Shown: positions 1 through 6,204 of the stretch, one piece after another | How the letters are laid out: the number at the start of each line of letters is the position of its first letter | Numbering within the stretch: the first letter of the stretch is position 1 | Virus record (IMG/VR): IMGVR_UViG_3300025009_000327 | Span: 1-27,947 of that record | Reading direction: 5' to 3' (one strand) | DNA from: a virus | Length of the DNA stretch: 27,947 nt | The notes under the pieces: model-generated | What the model was told of the DNA's origin: nothing | Database searches by the model: none | What the model saw: the letters and a program-made list of their open reading frames with translations, nothing else | Made by a program: the position numbers and the translations under genes

Positions 1-8
1 ATGGAAAG

Positions 9-314
9 GTGCTGCGGGATTACAGCCTCCACGTGGACGAATGCTCCATTTGCGACGCGGGCGGATACCGGGAAACATACGCGCACCCCGCTGTGACTGA
101 GACAGTGAAACTCCTGGGCGGGCGGGAGGCCATCCTGACTGACAACCCCGCCGCGGATCGGGCGCGCTTTTCAGACGCATATCGGGAAGTGATCGCACGC
201 GAGCGCATGAAAACAGCCATGCTTCCAGAAGTCAAGGAGTATGTACGGGAAAAGCGCGCGCAACTGGACGCGGGCGCACAGATCAAGCAGCTTACGAAAG
301 GGATGACAAAATGA
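9..314 (+). CDS. Hypothetical protein, possibly the 3' part of a longer gene
   Basis: I do not recognise the family. The frame is open to the left edge of the window, so the GTG at 9 may be internal and the gene may begin upstream. The product has a Cys-Ser-Ile-Cys pair near residues 13-16, then a charged, mostly helical-looking C-terminus rich in Lys, Arg and Glu, with no membrane segment. It overlaps the next gene by an ATGA (311-314), which indicates translational coupling in an early operon. It could be the tail end of a replication or DNA-binding protein, but nothing visible proves that. Confidence 0.6.
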   Translation: MLRDYSLHVDECSICDAGGYRETYAHPAVTETVKLLGGREAILTDNPAADRARFSDAYREVIARERMKTAMLPEVKEYVREKRAQLDAGAQIKQLTKGMTK

Positions 315-685
315 TCGACGAACTTTCAGACCGCAATTACACGCTTAGTCAGATGTCCTTGTTCCCGTCCTTCGAGTGGTACGCGAATGCCTGGGATGAA
401 CTCGGCGCGGACATGGAAATGGCAGGCAGGCTTTGCACCGCTGAGAACTGCCGCACGCGCGCAAAGCACTACCGCGAGGTAGCCGAGCGCGGCGATGGGG
501 TGATCCGCTTTTTGGAGAATGGGACGGTGAAATTAGTTGAACTGAATGATGCCGTACCCACTGCCGTCGCGAGCGGCAGCAGGCAGAACGTGGAACTCAA
601 TCCACCGCAGGACACCGCCGCCGAAGCGTGCTTCCCGCGCGAGCAGAATTATACCGCCCCCGCGCGGGCACAGAAAGAAGGATGA
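311..685 (+). CDS. Hypothetical phage protein
   Basis: This 124-residue protein is of unknown function. The start ATG overlaps the stop of the gene before it, and the next gene begins one base after its stop, so it sits within a tightly packed operon. The N-terminal half looks globular, with several Trp, Tyr and Cys residues (a Cys pair near residues 42-47). The last 40 or so residues are rich in Pro, Ala, Glu and Gln and are probably disordered. No catalytic motif or membrane segment is visible. Confidence 0.6.
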   Translation: MIDELSDRNYTLSQMSLFPSFEWYANAWDELGADMEMAGRLCTAENCRTRAKHYREVAERGDGVIRFLENGTVKLVELNDAVPTAVASGSRQNVELNPPQDTAAEACFPREQNYTAPARAQKEG

Positions 686-686
686 C

Positions 687-896
687 ATGCTAGACAGAAT
701 AATCTCGAACCATCGCACACTGGGCACGAACCACCAGCAGGCGGAGCAGTACAACGCCGAGGCAGATGAGGCATTGCTGGAACTGGAGACACTGGAATCG
801 AAACTCAACCCGCCGCCGTGCGAGTTATGCGGGACGGCGCGGCAGGTACTCTACCGCTGCCCGCACTGTCAGGCGATACGGGAGGCACGGCTATGA
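687..896 (+). CDS. Small zinc-ribbon-like protein
   Basis: This is a 69-residue protein. The start at 687 follows an AAGGA ribosome binding site (677-682), so I prefer it to the longer in-frame start at 546. The first half is acidic and helical. The second half holds CELC and CPHC about 14 residues apart, the spacing of a small zinc ribbon, so it probably binds one zinc ion. Such modules in phages commonly bind nucleic acid or protein, but the partner is unknown. The stop overlaps the next start by ATGA (893-896). Confidence 0.6.
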   Translation: MLDRIISNHRTLGTNHQQAEQYNAEADEALLELETLESKLNPPPCELCGTARQVLYRCPHCQAIREARL

Positions 897-1114
897 GCAC
901 AAATCACTTACCCGTCGGACTGAATTCTAAAGCCGCCGCGGAACTGGCCGCGCTGAGGGCGAGAGTGGCAGAACTGGAAAAGAACCTACATTTCATAAAG
1001 TTTCTTGTAACAGGCGACAAAATCCCGCGCTGGCAAAACGACATAGCCACAACAATCACGCGCGAAACAATCGCCAATGCGTGTGATGAAGGGCTGAAAG
1101 CGGGCCCGGCATGA
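893..1114 (+). CDS. Small hypothetical protein with a short coiled coil
   Basis: This 73-residue product has no recognised family. The chosen ATG has GGAGG a few bases upstream; the longer frame starting at 818 would overlap the previous gene far more. Residues 14-36 are a run of Ala, Leu, Glu and Arg with heptad-like spacing, suggesting a short coiled coil and hence oligomerisation. No cysteines or membrane segment are present. Confidence 0.5.
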   Translation: MSTNHLPVGLNSKAAAELAALRARVAELEKNLHFIKFLVTGDKIPRWQNDIATTITRETIANACDEGLKAGPA

Positions 1115-1146
1115 GCGCGCCCGCCGTTGCTGTGAAAGGAGATATC

Positions 1147-1686
1147 ATGTTGAAGAAAGTGGACCATCACATCGAAGCAGTCCGCGCATGGAGGCAAGCA
1201 AACAAGGACTTGAAACACTTCGCGGAATGTTGTTGGCACGTAGACGAAAGCGATACCAAAGCCGTCGCAGATGACTGTAAATGTTCGCACGATACAGTCA
1301 CGAACTATCGCAACGCGTACGGGCTATATCTTGACTTCGGCGGGGATGGGTACGAACCGGCTCGTAACATATGGGAAGAGGCTAATATCGCTCTATGGGT
1401 CAAGGCGGCAAGGCTGCGAAGCTCTCTGGAATTATCAAACTGGAAAACGTGGGAATATTTACAGACCGCTGCGCTGGAAGGCATGACGCGCGAGCAACTT
1501 GGGGCGCATGTGGGCGAGAAGGAAAACGATACCCCTCACTGGTTGCGCCGCCTGCGTTCCGTGATCCGAATGCTCATGCCCGCGCGTGCTGACTGGAAGA
1601 CTGAATTGCCGCCTGAGAAGCGCGCGCGTTATGAAAAGGCGGTAGCCGAATTCACCGCTGAACTCAAGGCGATTGCAGAGGACTAG
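1147..1686 (+). CDS. Putative HTH-containing phage protein
   Basis: This 179-residue protein starts at the ATG preceded by AAAGGAG (1136-1142). An upstream in-frame ATG at 1111, which overlaps the previous stop, is possible but has a poorer binding site. A segment near residues 38-60 (ADDCKCSHDTVTNYRNAY) has helix-turn-helix character, and the C-terminal third is basic with a Pro-Pro-Glu-Lys turn followed by an amphipathic helix. It may be a small DNA-binding regulator or replication accessory protein. The assignment rests on pattern only. Confidence 0.6.
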   Translation: MLKKVDHHIEAVRAWRQANKDLKHFAECCWHVDESDTKAVADDCKCSHDTVTNYRNAYGLYLDFGGDGYEPARNIWEEANIALWVKAARLRSSLELSNWKTWEYLQTAALEGMTREQLGAHVGEKENDTPHWLRRLRSVIRMLMPARADWKTELPPEKRARYEKAVAEFTAELKAIAED

Positions 1687-1717
1687 CCGCCTGCGTGCGG
1701 CAGAGAGAAGGATAACG

Positions 1718-1963
1718 ATGGATAAAATATTTGTTACTGTTTGGGAATTGCAAAAGGCGGAAATAAATCACTACTGTTTCGACAACTGCAAAAAGGTTAT
1801 TTTCGGCTTGATAATGGACGAACAACTCGGAGGCCTTTCGCATTGCTACGAGAGCCACTGCCCATTTCTGGATCGCGAAATGGATGAACCATTTGGAGAG
1901 GTGAACGGGCGTAACGCGTACCTCCGAAAATTGGTAGAAATTCCGCAGCCCGCCGAGGGCTGA
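1718..1963 (+). CDS. Small Cys/His-rich hypothetical protein
   Basis: This 81-residue protein has a ribosome binding site AGAAGGA just upstream of the chosen ATG. It carries Cys and His residues arranged as HYCFDNC near residues 18-24 and HCYESHC near 42-48, which would suit a metal-binding fold. I do not recognise the family. It is the last gene before a separate promoter at 1973-2001, so it probably ends a transcription unit, though no terminator hairpin is visible. Confidence 0.5.
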   Translation: MDKIFVTVWELQKAEINHYCFDNCKKVIFGLIMDEQLGGLSHCYESHCPFLDREMDEPFGEVNGRNAYLRKLVEIPQPAEG

Positions 1964-1972
1964 AATTGGGGG

Positions 1973-2001
1973 TTGTAATTTGTTTGCAGCTGACGTATAA
2001 T
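1973..2001 (+). promoter_or_regulatory. Sigma-70-type promoter, possibly giving a leaderless mRNA
   Basis: The sequence shows TTGTAA (1973-1978), 17 bases, then a perfect TATAAT (1996-2001). The expected transcription start, 6-8 bases after the -10 box, falls at or next to the ATG at 2008. No Shine-Dalgarno sequence lies between, so the transcript may be leaderless. It would drive the HTH gene at 2008 and those after it. Confidence 0.6.
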
Positions 2002-2007
2002 TAGAAC

Positions 2008-2265
2008 ATGAATGAAACAGTACAACGAACAGCACGAACATTTGAAGGACAGACCCAGGTACGCAAGGCGATTGAGAAATATCTAAAAGTGCGTGGCATG
2101 ACCAGTACTCGCAAGGTCGCCGCATACGTCACGAAGGAAACGGGGATACCTGTCTCTGCCTCCACCATTTCCAGACTGGTCCGCAAGTTTGGTTATGATC
2201 GCGCCGTTGTGGAATGGGAACACGTGGAGCAGTCAGAGGAATGGATAAAGAAACCAAAGGAGTAA
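2008..2265 (+). CDS. Small HTH DNA-binding protein
   Basis: This 85-residue basic protein has a likely helix-turn-helix at residues 33-62, where a helix with RKVAAYV is followed by a turn (TGIPVS) and a Ser-rich recognition helix (STISRLVRKFGY). The fold resembles that of small phage regulators. It has its own consensus promoter directly upstream, in contrast to the coupled genes around it, which fits a regulator expressed on its own. The start codon lies about 6 bases after the -10 box, so translation may be leaderless. Its target is unknown. Confidence 0.65.
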   Translation: MNETVQRTARTFEGQTQVRKAIEKYLKVRGMTSTRKVAAYVTKETGIPVSASTISRLVRKFGYDRAVVEWEHVEQSEEWIKKPKE

Positions 2266-2267
2266 AC

Positions 2268-2507
2268 ATGCAAAGCAGAGATGAATTAGGTAACATCAAG
2301 CAATTGAGCGAAATTGACCTTTCAAACATTGCCGATTTGACCGCAAAAATCAAATCAGCCGAAGAGAAAGGGGCTACATCTCATACAATTTCAAAACTCC
2401 CGAAGGCGGGACTGAACGTGGAGTTAAATGGGATGTCATATCGTGTGGAGTTCGCAGATTTTGTGAAGGGCAAATTTACTGTCAAACTTGTATTGAGGGA
2501 TAAGTGA
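2268..2507 (+). CDS. Small hypothetical protein
   Basis: This 79-residue product starts at an ATG with AAAGGAG (2257-2263) at good spacing, 2 bases after the preceding stop. It has an N-terminal helical acidic region and a C-terminal beta-rich half (LNVELNGMSYRVEF, then KFTVKLVLRDK) that looks like a small sheet. There are no cysteines or membrane segments. The family is not recognised. Its stop overlaps the next start codon by one base. Confidence 0.6.
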   Translation: MQSRDELGNIKQLSEIDLSNIADLTAKIKSAEEKGATSHTISKLPKAGLNVELNGMSYRVEFADFVKGKFTVKLVLRDK

Positions 2508-2698
2508 TGAAATGCCCCCACTGCGGTACAACCATTCGGCGTAAGCGACGCATAATTTCGCTCATGCGGATACGCGGCAAGCATGTAACGATTGTAGATG
2601 TACGCGACATCTTCGAGGTCCGCATCAATGGCAAGACTGGCAAGCCATATCGCAACTATCACTTTCCAGCTATTCCGCTGATTGTGGTGAAAGAATGA
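2507..2698 (+). CDS. Small zinc-finger-like basic protein
   Basis: This 63-residue protein is coupled to its neighbours on both sides (TGATG at 2505-2509, ATGA at 2695-2698). It begins with a CPHC knuckle followed by a very basic stretch (TTIRRKRRI). Only one Cys pair is present, so a full zinc site would need other ligands or a dimer. The basic charge suggests nucleic-acid binding, but this is inference. Confidence 0.55.
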   Translation: MKCPHCGTTIRRKRRIISLMRIRGKHVTIVDVRDIFEVRINGKTGKPYRNYHFPAIPLIVVKE

Positions 2699-3324
2699 CA
2701 ACTGTAAACGAAATTCAAAATACACTCACTCAGCAGATCGCCGCAAATAGCGGACTGGATCAGCACCGAGAGTATCTCGGCATTTCCAAAATATCAGGTT
2801 GCCCACGCGCGGCGTACAACGAATATTTTGACGGCGTAGGGGAAATCTCAGAAGCCACGCATCGTTTTTGCTTTGCAGGATATGAGCAGGAGCGGAGCGT
2901 TTTGTCGCTCCTGCAAAAATCAGGTATCGGCTGTATGGATAATGGATACGGCGTGATCGCCCCGTTTGATGACCGCCTGTGTGGTCACATCGACGGGTTG
3001 ACCCTGGATAACGACCTGCTGGAGATCAAATCGTTGACCGTGGACAAGTTCGAGCGTATCCGCAAGGAAATGAAGGCCTCCTACAAGCATTTCATTCAGG
3101 TCCAACTTTACATGCGTTACGGCGGTTGGCGGCAATGTTTCACTGTCTACCGCTGCCGTGAGACATACGAGCACCTTGTTATTCCCGTCATGTACAACGA
3201 ACGGCAGGCAGAGAAAGCGGAGAATAAAGCGAAGGCCATTCTCGCCGCGATTGACGCGAAGGCCATTCTCGCCGCGATTGACGCGAAGGTTCCGCCCGCC
3301 TGCGAATGTGGAAGATGTAAATGA
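2695..3324 (+). CDS. PD-(D/E)XK nuclease, RecB/Cas4-like
   Basis: This 209-residue protein carries the core of the PD-(D/E)XK nuclease superfamily: GHIDG (Asp100), LLEIKS (Glu110 and Lys112) and the QVQLY helix motif (Gln135 to Tyr139). One cysteine lies near the N-terminus in GCPR (Cys36) and three near the C-terminus (Cys203, 205, 208). In Cas4 and AddB, that layout holds a 4Fe-4S cluster that pins the fold. In phages such enzymes act in recombination or DNA-end processing. The neighbour is a NinG-like nuclease, which supports a recombination module. Residues 179-198 include a 9-residue repeat from a recent 27-base tandem duplication. Confidence 0.8.
   Translation: MTTVNEIQNTLTQQIAANSGLDQHREYLGISKISGCPRAAYNEYFDGVGEISEATHRFCFAGYEQERSVLSLLQKSGIGCMDNGYGVIAPFDDRLCGHIDGLTLDNDLLEIKSLTVDKFERIRKEMKASYKHFIQVQLYMRYGGWRQCFTVYRCRETYEHLVIPVMYNERQAEKAENKAKAILAAIDAKAILAAIDAKVPPACECGRCK
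3229..3288 (+). repeat. 27-base tandem duplication within the nuclease gene
   Basis: Two identical 27-base copies (3229-3255 and 3256-3282) are followed by the first six bases of a third. The repeat is in frame and duplicates the segment KAILAAIDA in the helical C-terminal tail, between the nuclease core and the C-terminal cysteines. Perfect identity implies a recent slippage event. Confidence 0.9.
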
Positions 3325-3761
3325 ATACCCTCCGCGCCGCGCAACACCACGAAGTTATGACCATCATCGGTAAACCCAAGCCGGTGAAGCAAAAGAAGCA
3401 GAAGCGCCGCCGTTCAAAATCGGAACGTCGTCAACTGGAAGAGAAACTATGGAATCTGACAGCCGATTTTGTGAAAGCCCGTGATGGTTGCTGTGTCACC
3501 TGCGGGGCAACGGAAGGTTTGACGATTAGTCATTGGATACCAGCGGGCAAACAGCGCATTCGGTACGATCTAAGAAATTGTAATTGCCAATGCTCAACCT
3601 GCAACGGCGCGCACAACCACTGGCATTATTATTATGATAACTACATGCTCAAAACTTACGGTGAAAGCGTCATGGTGGAATTGACGGAACTAGCGATGCC
3701 GAAGAAATGGAAGTGGTCAGTGATAGACCTCCGTGCGCTGGTCGCGGAGCGGGAATGCTAG
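3321..3761 (+). CDS. ninG: NinG/Rap-like recombination endonuclease
   Basis: This 146-residue protein matches the pattern of lambda NinG (Rap), a structure-specific nuclease that acts on recombination intermediates. It has a very basic N-terminus (residues 17-36), an ARDGCCVTCG zinc knuckle (Cys58, Cys61), a SHWIP segment with His71, and a second cluster NCNCQCSTCN (Cys87-Cys94). An aromatic helix and a YG motif near 113-114 follow. The start overlaps the previous stop by ATGA; an in-frame ATG at 3357 is less likely. It is the last gene before the first cassette-like junction. The gene symbol is by similarity of motifs only. Confidence 0.75.
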   Translation: MNTLRAAQHHEVMTIIGKPKPVKQKKQKRRRSKSERRQLEEKLWNLTADFVKARDGCCVTCGATEGLTISHWIPAGKQRIRYDLRNCNCQCSTCNGAHNHWHYYYDNYMLKTYGESVMVELTELAMPKKWKWSVIDLRALVAEREC

Positions 3762-3827
3762 GCGGCTTTTTGTCCCCCGGCGGTGTCTTATGCGGAAACC
3801 GTCCGCTTACGCAGTAGTTAGATGCTT

Positions 3828-4565
3828 ATGAAAATCCTTGATCTGTTCGCTGGCATTGGTGGCAATCAAAGACGCGCGTTTATAGAACAACGCGGGCATG
3901 AATACATCACGCTTGATTATGTGCCAGAATTTAACTGCACAATAACGGCTGATATTTTTGAAATGACAGCAGAGAAGTTCGGATATTTCGATTTTGTGTG
4001 GGCATCCCCGCCATGTGAAGCGTTTAGTGTTGCGGCAATGGGGCATCATTGGGGTGGTGGTGCGAGAGCGTATATTCCAAAAACGCCACACGCTGAATTG
4101 TCTCAAAGGTTGGTCAAGCATACCTTGCAAATTATCCGAGACATGAAACCTAAAGCCTTCATTATCGAAAATCCACGCGGAGTATTACGTAAGTTGCCAT
4201 TTATGAAAACTCTACCACGAACAACGATCACTTATTGCCAGTATGGTGATAAGAACATGAAGCCGACCGATCTTTGGGGATTTGTCCCTGGCTGGTCGCC
4301 TCGTCCGATTTGCAAGAATGGGCGCAAGTGTCACGAGTCCGCCCCGCGTGGGTCTCAAACAGGGGTACAGGGTTTATCTGGCGCGGCTGAACGCGCAGTA
4401 GTCCCGCTCGATCTGTGGTGCGAAATCCTTGACGCGCTTGAAGGCATTACCGCATCTAACACAGCGTCCACCCGACAAGTGGGATTCGCCCGCCAAAATT
4501 ATCTTATCCACCCTGAAGGTGATTCTATTCTTTGGGAAGATGCTACGCCCGCCACTTGCGGGTAA
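3828..4565 (+). CDS. DNA (cytosine-5) methyltransferase, cassette-borne
   Basis: It transfers a methyl group from S-adenosylmethionine to cytosine in DNA. From the ATG at 3828 the 245-residue product shows motif I DLFAGIGG (residues 5-12), motif IV PPCEAFS (61-67, catalytic Cys63) and motif VI as ENPRG (114-118). It is shorter than typical enzymes of the family (300-400 residues), as is common in phages. The ATG at 3822 lies inside the crossover site GTTAGAT; both starts lack a clear ribosome binding site. The last 37 or so residues are encoded by the attC element and are probably not part of the fold. The likely role is protection from host restriction. Target sequence unknown. Confidence 0.85.
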   Translation: MKILDLFAGIGGNQRRAFIEQRGHEYITLDYVPEFNCTITADIFEMTAEKFGYFDFVWASPPCEAFSVAAMGHHWGGGARAYIPKTPHAELSQRLVKHTLQIIRDMKPKAFIIENPRGVLRKLPFMKTLPRTTITYCQYGDKNMKPTDLWGFVPGWSPRPICKNGRKCHESAPRGSQTGVQGLSGAAERAVVPLDLWCEILDALEGITASNTASTRQVGFARQNYLIHPEGDSILWEDATPATCG

Positions 4566-4580
4566 CGCAAGCCGTTAGGC
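4454..4580 (+). repeat. attC-like site 1 (127 bases)
   Basis: R'' is ATCTAAC (4454-4460) and R' is GTTAGGC (4574-4580). Between them the arms pair well: GCGT (4464-4467) with ACGC (4565-4568), ACCCG (4470-4474) with CGGGT (4559-4563), and CAAGTGG (4476-4482) with CCACTTG (4552-4558). A4475 is left unpaired. An extrahelical base on one arm is the hallmark of attC sites folded as single strands for integron integrases. Confidence 0.75.
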
Positions 4581-4587
4581 AACCTCT

Positions 4588-5259
4588 ATGCGTATCTTAG
4601 TAGCGTGTGAATTCACGGGAACGATCAGGAGCGCTTTCGCGGCTCGGGGACATGATGCTTGGTCATGCGACTTCCGCGAGAGTGAAACACCTGGCAATCA
4701 CTATCAGGGTGATGTGCGAGACATCCTTTTTGAAAATTGGGATTTGCTCATTGCTCACCCGCCTTGCACTTATCTAAGTTACGCAGCTAACCACGTTTGG
4801 AACAAACCAGGTAGAGTTGAGCTACGAGAAGAAGCCATGAAGTTTTTTATGCTATTTGTGAATTGCAACATACCAATGGCGTGCATTGAAAATCCCGTAG
4901 GGTATCCAGGTAAAGTTTACAGGAAACCAGATCAGATAATTCACCCCTATTATTTTGGTGAGCGTCAATTAAAGCGTACATGCCTTTGGCTAAAGAACTT
5001 ACCTAAATTATGGTGGTGGAAAGAAGATGATTTATTTGGAAAGAAAACGATGACAGATTATCCAGAGCCAACCTATATTGATAATACACCAAGAGCCAAG
5101 AAGCGTTATTTTACAGAAGCTAATCATGGCGAAAAAAATCGCTCCATATCGTTTGATTCCATAGCAGGTGCAATGGCGCAGCAGTGGGGCTGCCTAACAC
5201 CGCGTGCACCAGACGGCAGGCAAGCTGCATCAGCAGAAAACGATGAATCTAATGATTGA
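4588..5259 (+). CDS. DNA cytosine methyltransferase-like phage protein, cassette-borne
   Basis: This 223-residue protein starts seven bases after the crossover site GTTAGGC. It has a Rossmann-like N-terminus (MRILVACEFTGTIRSAF), HPPCTYLS (57-64, Cys60 in the position of the catalytic Cys of cytosine-5 methyltransferases) and ENPVG (101-105) as motif VI. It lacks the usual DLFAG form of motif I. I know this family from many phages, where it is annotated as a methyltransferase-like protein; its exact reaction is less certain than for its neighbour. Residues from about 202 onward are encoded by the attC element. It has no paralogy to its neighbour beyond the shared motifs. Confidence 0.7.
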   Translation: MRILVACEFTGTIRSAFAARGHDAWSCDFRESETPGNHYQGDVRDILFENWDLLIAHPPCTYLSYAANHVWNKPGRVELREEAMKFFMLFVNCNIPMACIENPVGYPGKVYRKPDQIIHPYYFGERQLKRTCLWLKNLPKLWWWKEDDLFGKKTMTDYPEPTYIDNTPRAKKRYFTEANHGEKNRSISFDSIAGAMAQQWGCLTPRAPDGRQAASAENDESND

Positions 5260-5386
5260 TTGGCTGCTCAGACTATTATTCTTTCCGTTGTATTGGAGAT
5301 GCAAACATTGTAAAGAGGTCAATAGTAAGCATCTTGACCACTGTTTTTATTGCAGAAAGCCCCGCCAGTAACGCAAACCGTTGGGC
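5192..5386 (+). repeat. attC-like site 2 (195 bases, enlarged loop)
   Basis: R'' is GCCTAAC (5192-5198), complementary to the GTTAGGC that opens the same cassette. The left half continues as ACCGCGTGCACC. The right half is CCAGTAACGCAAACC followed by R' GTTGGGC (5380-5386). GCGT pairs with ACGC near the ends, but the inner arms pair less well than in site 1. The loop is unusually long because it holds a small ORF (5243-5371). Confidence 0.65.
5243..5371 (+). CDS. 42-residue zinc-ribbon protein encoded in an attC loop
   Basis: This short ORF lies inside attC-like site 2. The product has a hydrophobic N-terminus (IDWLLRLLFFPLYW, perhaps a membrane anchor) followed by CKHC and CFYC 10 residues apart, the spacing of a zinc ribbon. 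The stop is the TAA of the attC right half. The start could also be the ATG at 5252. There is no strong ribosome binding site. The clean Cys-x-x-Cys pairs argue that the ORF is real or is a remnant of a real domain. Function unknown. Confidence 0.5.
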   Translation: MNLMIDWLLRLLFFPLYWRCKHCKEVNSKHLDHCFYCRKPRQ

Positions 5387-5406
5387 GATTCGCCCGAGGA
5401 GGCAAA

Positions 5407-5568
5407 ATGTATCTTGATGAATTGATGAGTATTGTAGAAAAATTGCGTGTTGTGAAAATTGGAGACGAGAGAGCGCAAAACTATCTTGGCGCAGCCGTCA
5501 TCAACCTCGATATCCGTGCAATGGACATGGATGACATTCGTAATTCCCGCTACAAGAAGAGCCGCTAA
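5407..5568 (+). CDS. 53-residue hypothetical protein, cassette-like position
   Basis: The chosen ATG has GAGGAGG (5396-5402) upstream, one of the best binding sites in the region. The protein is small, helical and charged, ending in RYKKSR. It begins just after the R' GTTGGGC of attC-like site 2, and its stop is the TAA of a degenerate attC right half (GCTAACCGAGACCGTTGG, 5564-5581), so it occupies a cassette slot. Family not recognised. Confidence 0.55.
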   Translation: MYLDELMSIVEKLRVVKIGDERAQNYLGAAVINLDIRAMDMDDIRNSRYKKSR

Positions 5569-5583
5569 CCGAGACCGTTGGAA
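5561..5583 (+). repeat. Degenerate attC right half
   Basis: The sequence CCGCTAACCGAGACCGTTGG (5562-5581) differs at only a few positions from the attC right half CCGCTAACGCAAGCCGTTAG seen at 8528-8546. No RYYYAAC left half is visible upstream in this cassette. It looks like a decayed or truncated site at the right edge of array 1. Confidence 0.45.
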
Positions 5584-5594
5584 AGGATATAAGC

Positions 5595-5795
5595 ATGTTT
5601 ACGAAACTGTTGACCGCTATAAACTCGGAAGACAATCTGCCTGCAAAAGAACGCGAGACTTTTTTTGAAGCTGTCGCAAACGCATCAGAGAGTGAAATTG
5701 AGAATAACGTTGGGCGTAAGGCGAAAAATGCCATTATGCAGTGGTGGTATGACGTGTGTACTCTGCATCTGCATGAGACGGAACGCAACCAATGA
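5595..5795 (+). CDS. Small hypothetical protein
   Basis: This 66-residue acidic protein has GAAAGGA (5581-5587) upstream of its ATG. It is helical with a Trp-Trp-Tyr segment near the C-terminus (MQWWYDVC) and no predicted membrane segment. The stop overlaps the next start by ATGA (5792-5795), so it opens the coupled run of small membrane-protein genes. Family not recognised. Confidence 0.6.
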   Translation: MFTKLLTAINSEDNLPAKERETFFEAVANASESEIENNVGRKAKNAIMQWWYDVCTLHLHETERNQ

Positions 5796-6004
5796 TAGAC
5801 TCGTTCCTTCCATTTGGTATTTTGTTTTTTACTGCCACATTTATTTTATTAAAAGGCAGTTCGCGTTTTGCAGTATGGAAAATCAATCGGAGATCATCCC
5901 GCCGCGTAAGGCGCGAAATTGAACAGGCGTATCGTGCAGGCCGGGTTGAAAAGGTTGTGATTGACGAAGAAGATAACAGCATCAATTTCATCAGGTCAAA
6001 ATGA
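5792..6004 (+). CDS. Small single-pass membrane protein
   Basis: This 70-residue protein has one hydrophobic segment at residues 5-22 (FLPFGILFFTATFILL), then a basic stretch (WKINRRSSRRVRR) and an acidic C-terminus. The positive-inside rule suggests that the C-terminus faces the cytoplasm. It is coupled at both ends by ATGA overlaps (5792-5795 and 6001-6004). Function unknown. Confidence 0.6.
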   Translation: MIDSFLPFGILFFTATFILLKGSSRFAVWKINRRSSRRVRREIEQAYRAGRVEKVVIDEEDNSINFIRSK

Positions 6005-6204
6005 GTAATCCCGAGAACGCCTCCATTCTGTTTTTTGTATTCGGCCTCATCGCCGCTATCCTGATTTCGTTTCTGTGGCGGAAAGGCATCGTGCCACTGC
6101 CACCCATCTGGTTTCACTCGGACCACACTCCCGCTGAGCCGCACGAAACGCCGCCGATGCAGGACGACCCAGGCTATTATTTCAAGGATGTGAATGATGG
6201 ATAA
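6001..6204 (+). CDS. Small single-pass membrane protein
   Basis: This 67-residue protein has one transmembrane helix at about residues 8-25 (ILFFVFGLIAAILISFLW), then RKG, then a Pro-, His- and acid-rich tail (residues 30-67). There is no signal-peptidase site. It belongs to the run of small membrane-protein genes between 5.8 and 7.5 kb. Role unknown. Confidence 0.6.
   Translation: MSNPENASILFFVFGLIAAILISFLWRKGIVPLPPIWFHSDHTPAEPHETPPMQDDPGYYFKDVNDG

Larger units (their letters stand above)
3817..5577 (+). mobile_element. Integron-like gene cassette array 1
   Basis: This is a run of ORFs on one strand separated by attC-like elements. The left junction is GTTAGAT (3817-3823) after a partial attC-like right half (CTTACGCAGTA). 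Cassette 1 covers about 3818-4574 (cytosine methyltransferase), cassette 2 about 4575-5380 (second methyltransferase and a zinc-ribbon ORF), and a decayed cassette 3 about 5381-5577 (53-residue ORF). The first nine bases at the left junction (3817-3825) are the exact complement of 4452-4460, the R'' end of the same cassette's attC. No integrase gene is visible in the window. Confidence 0.7.
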
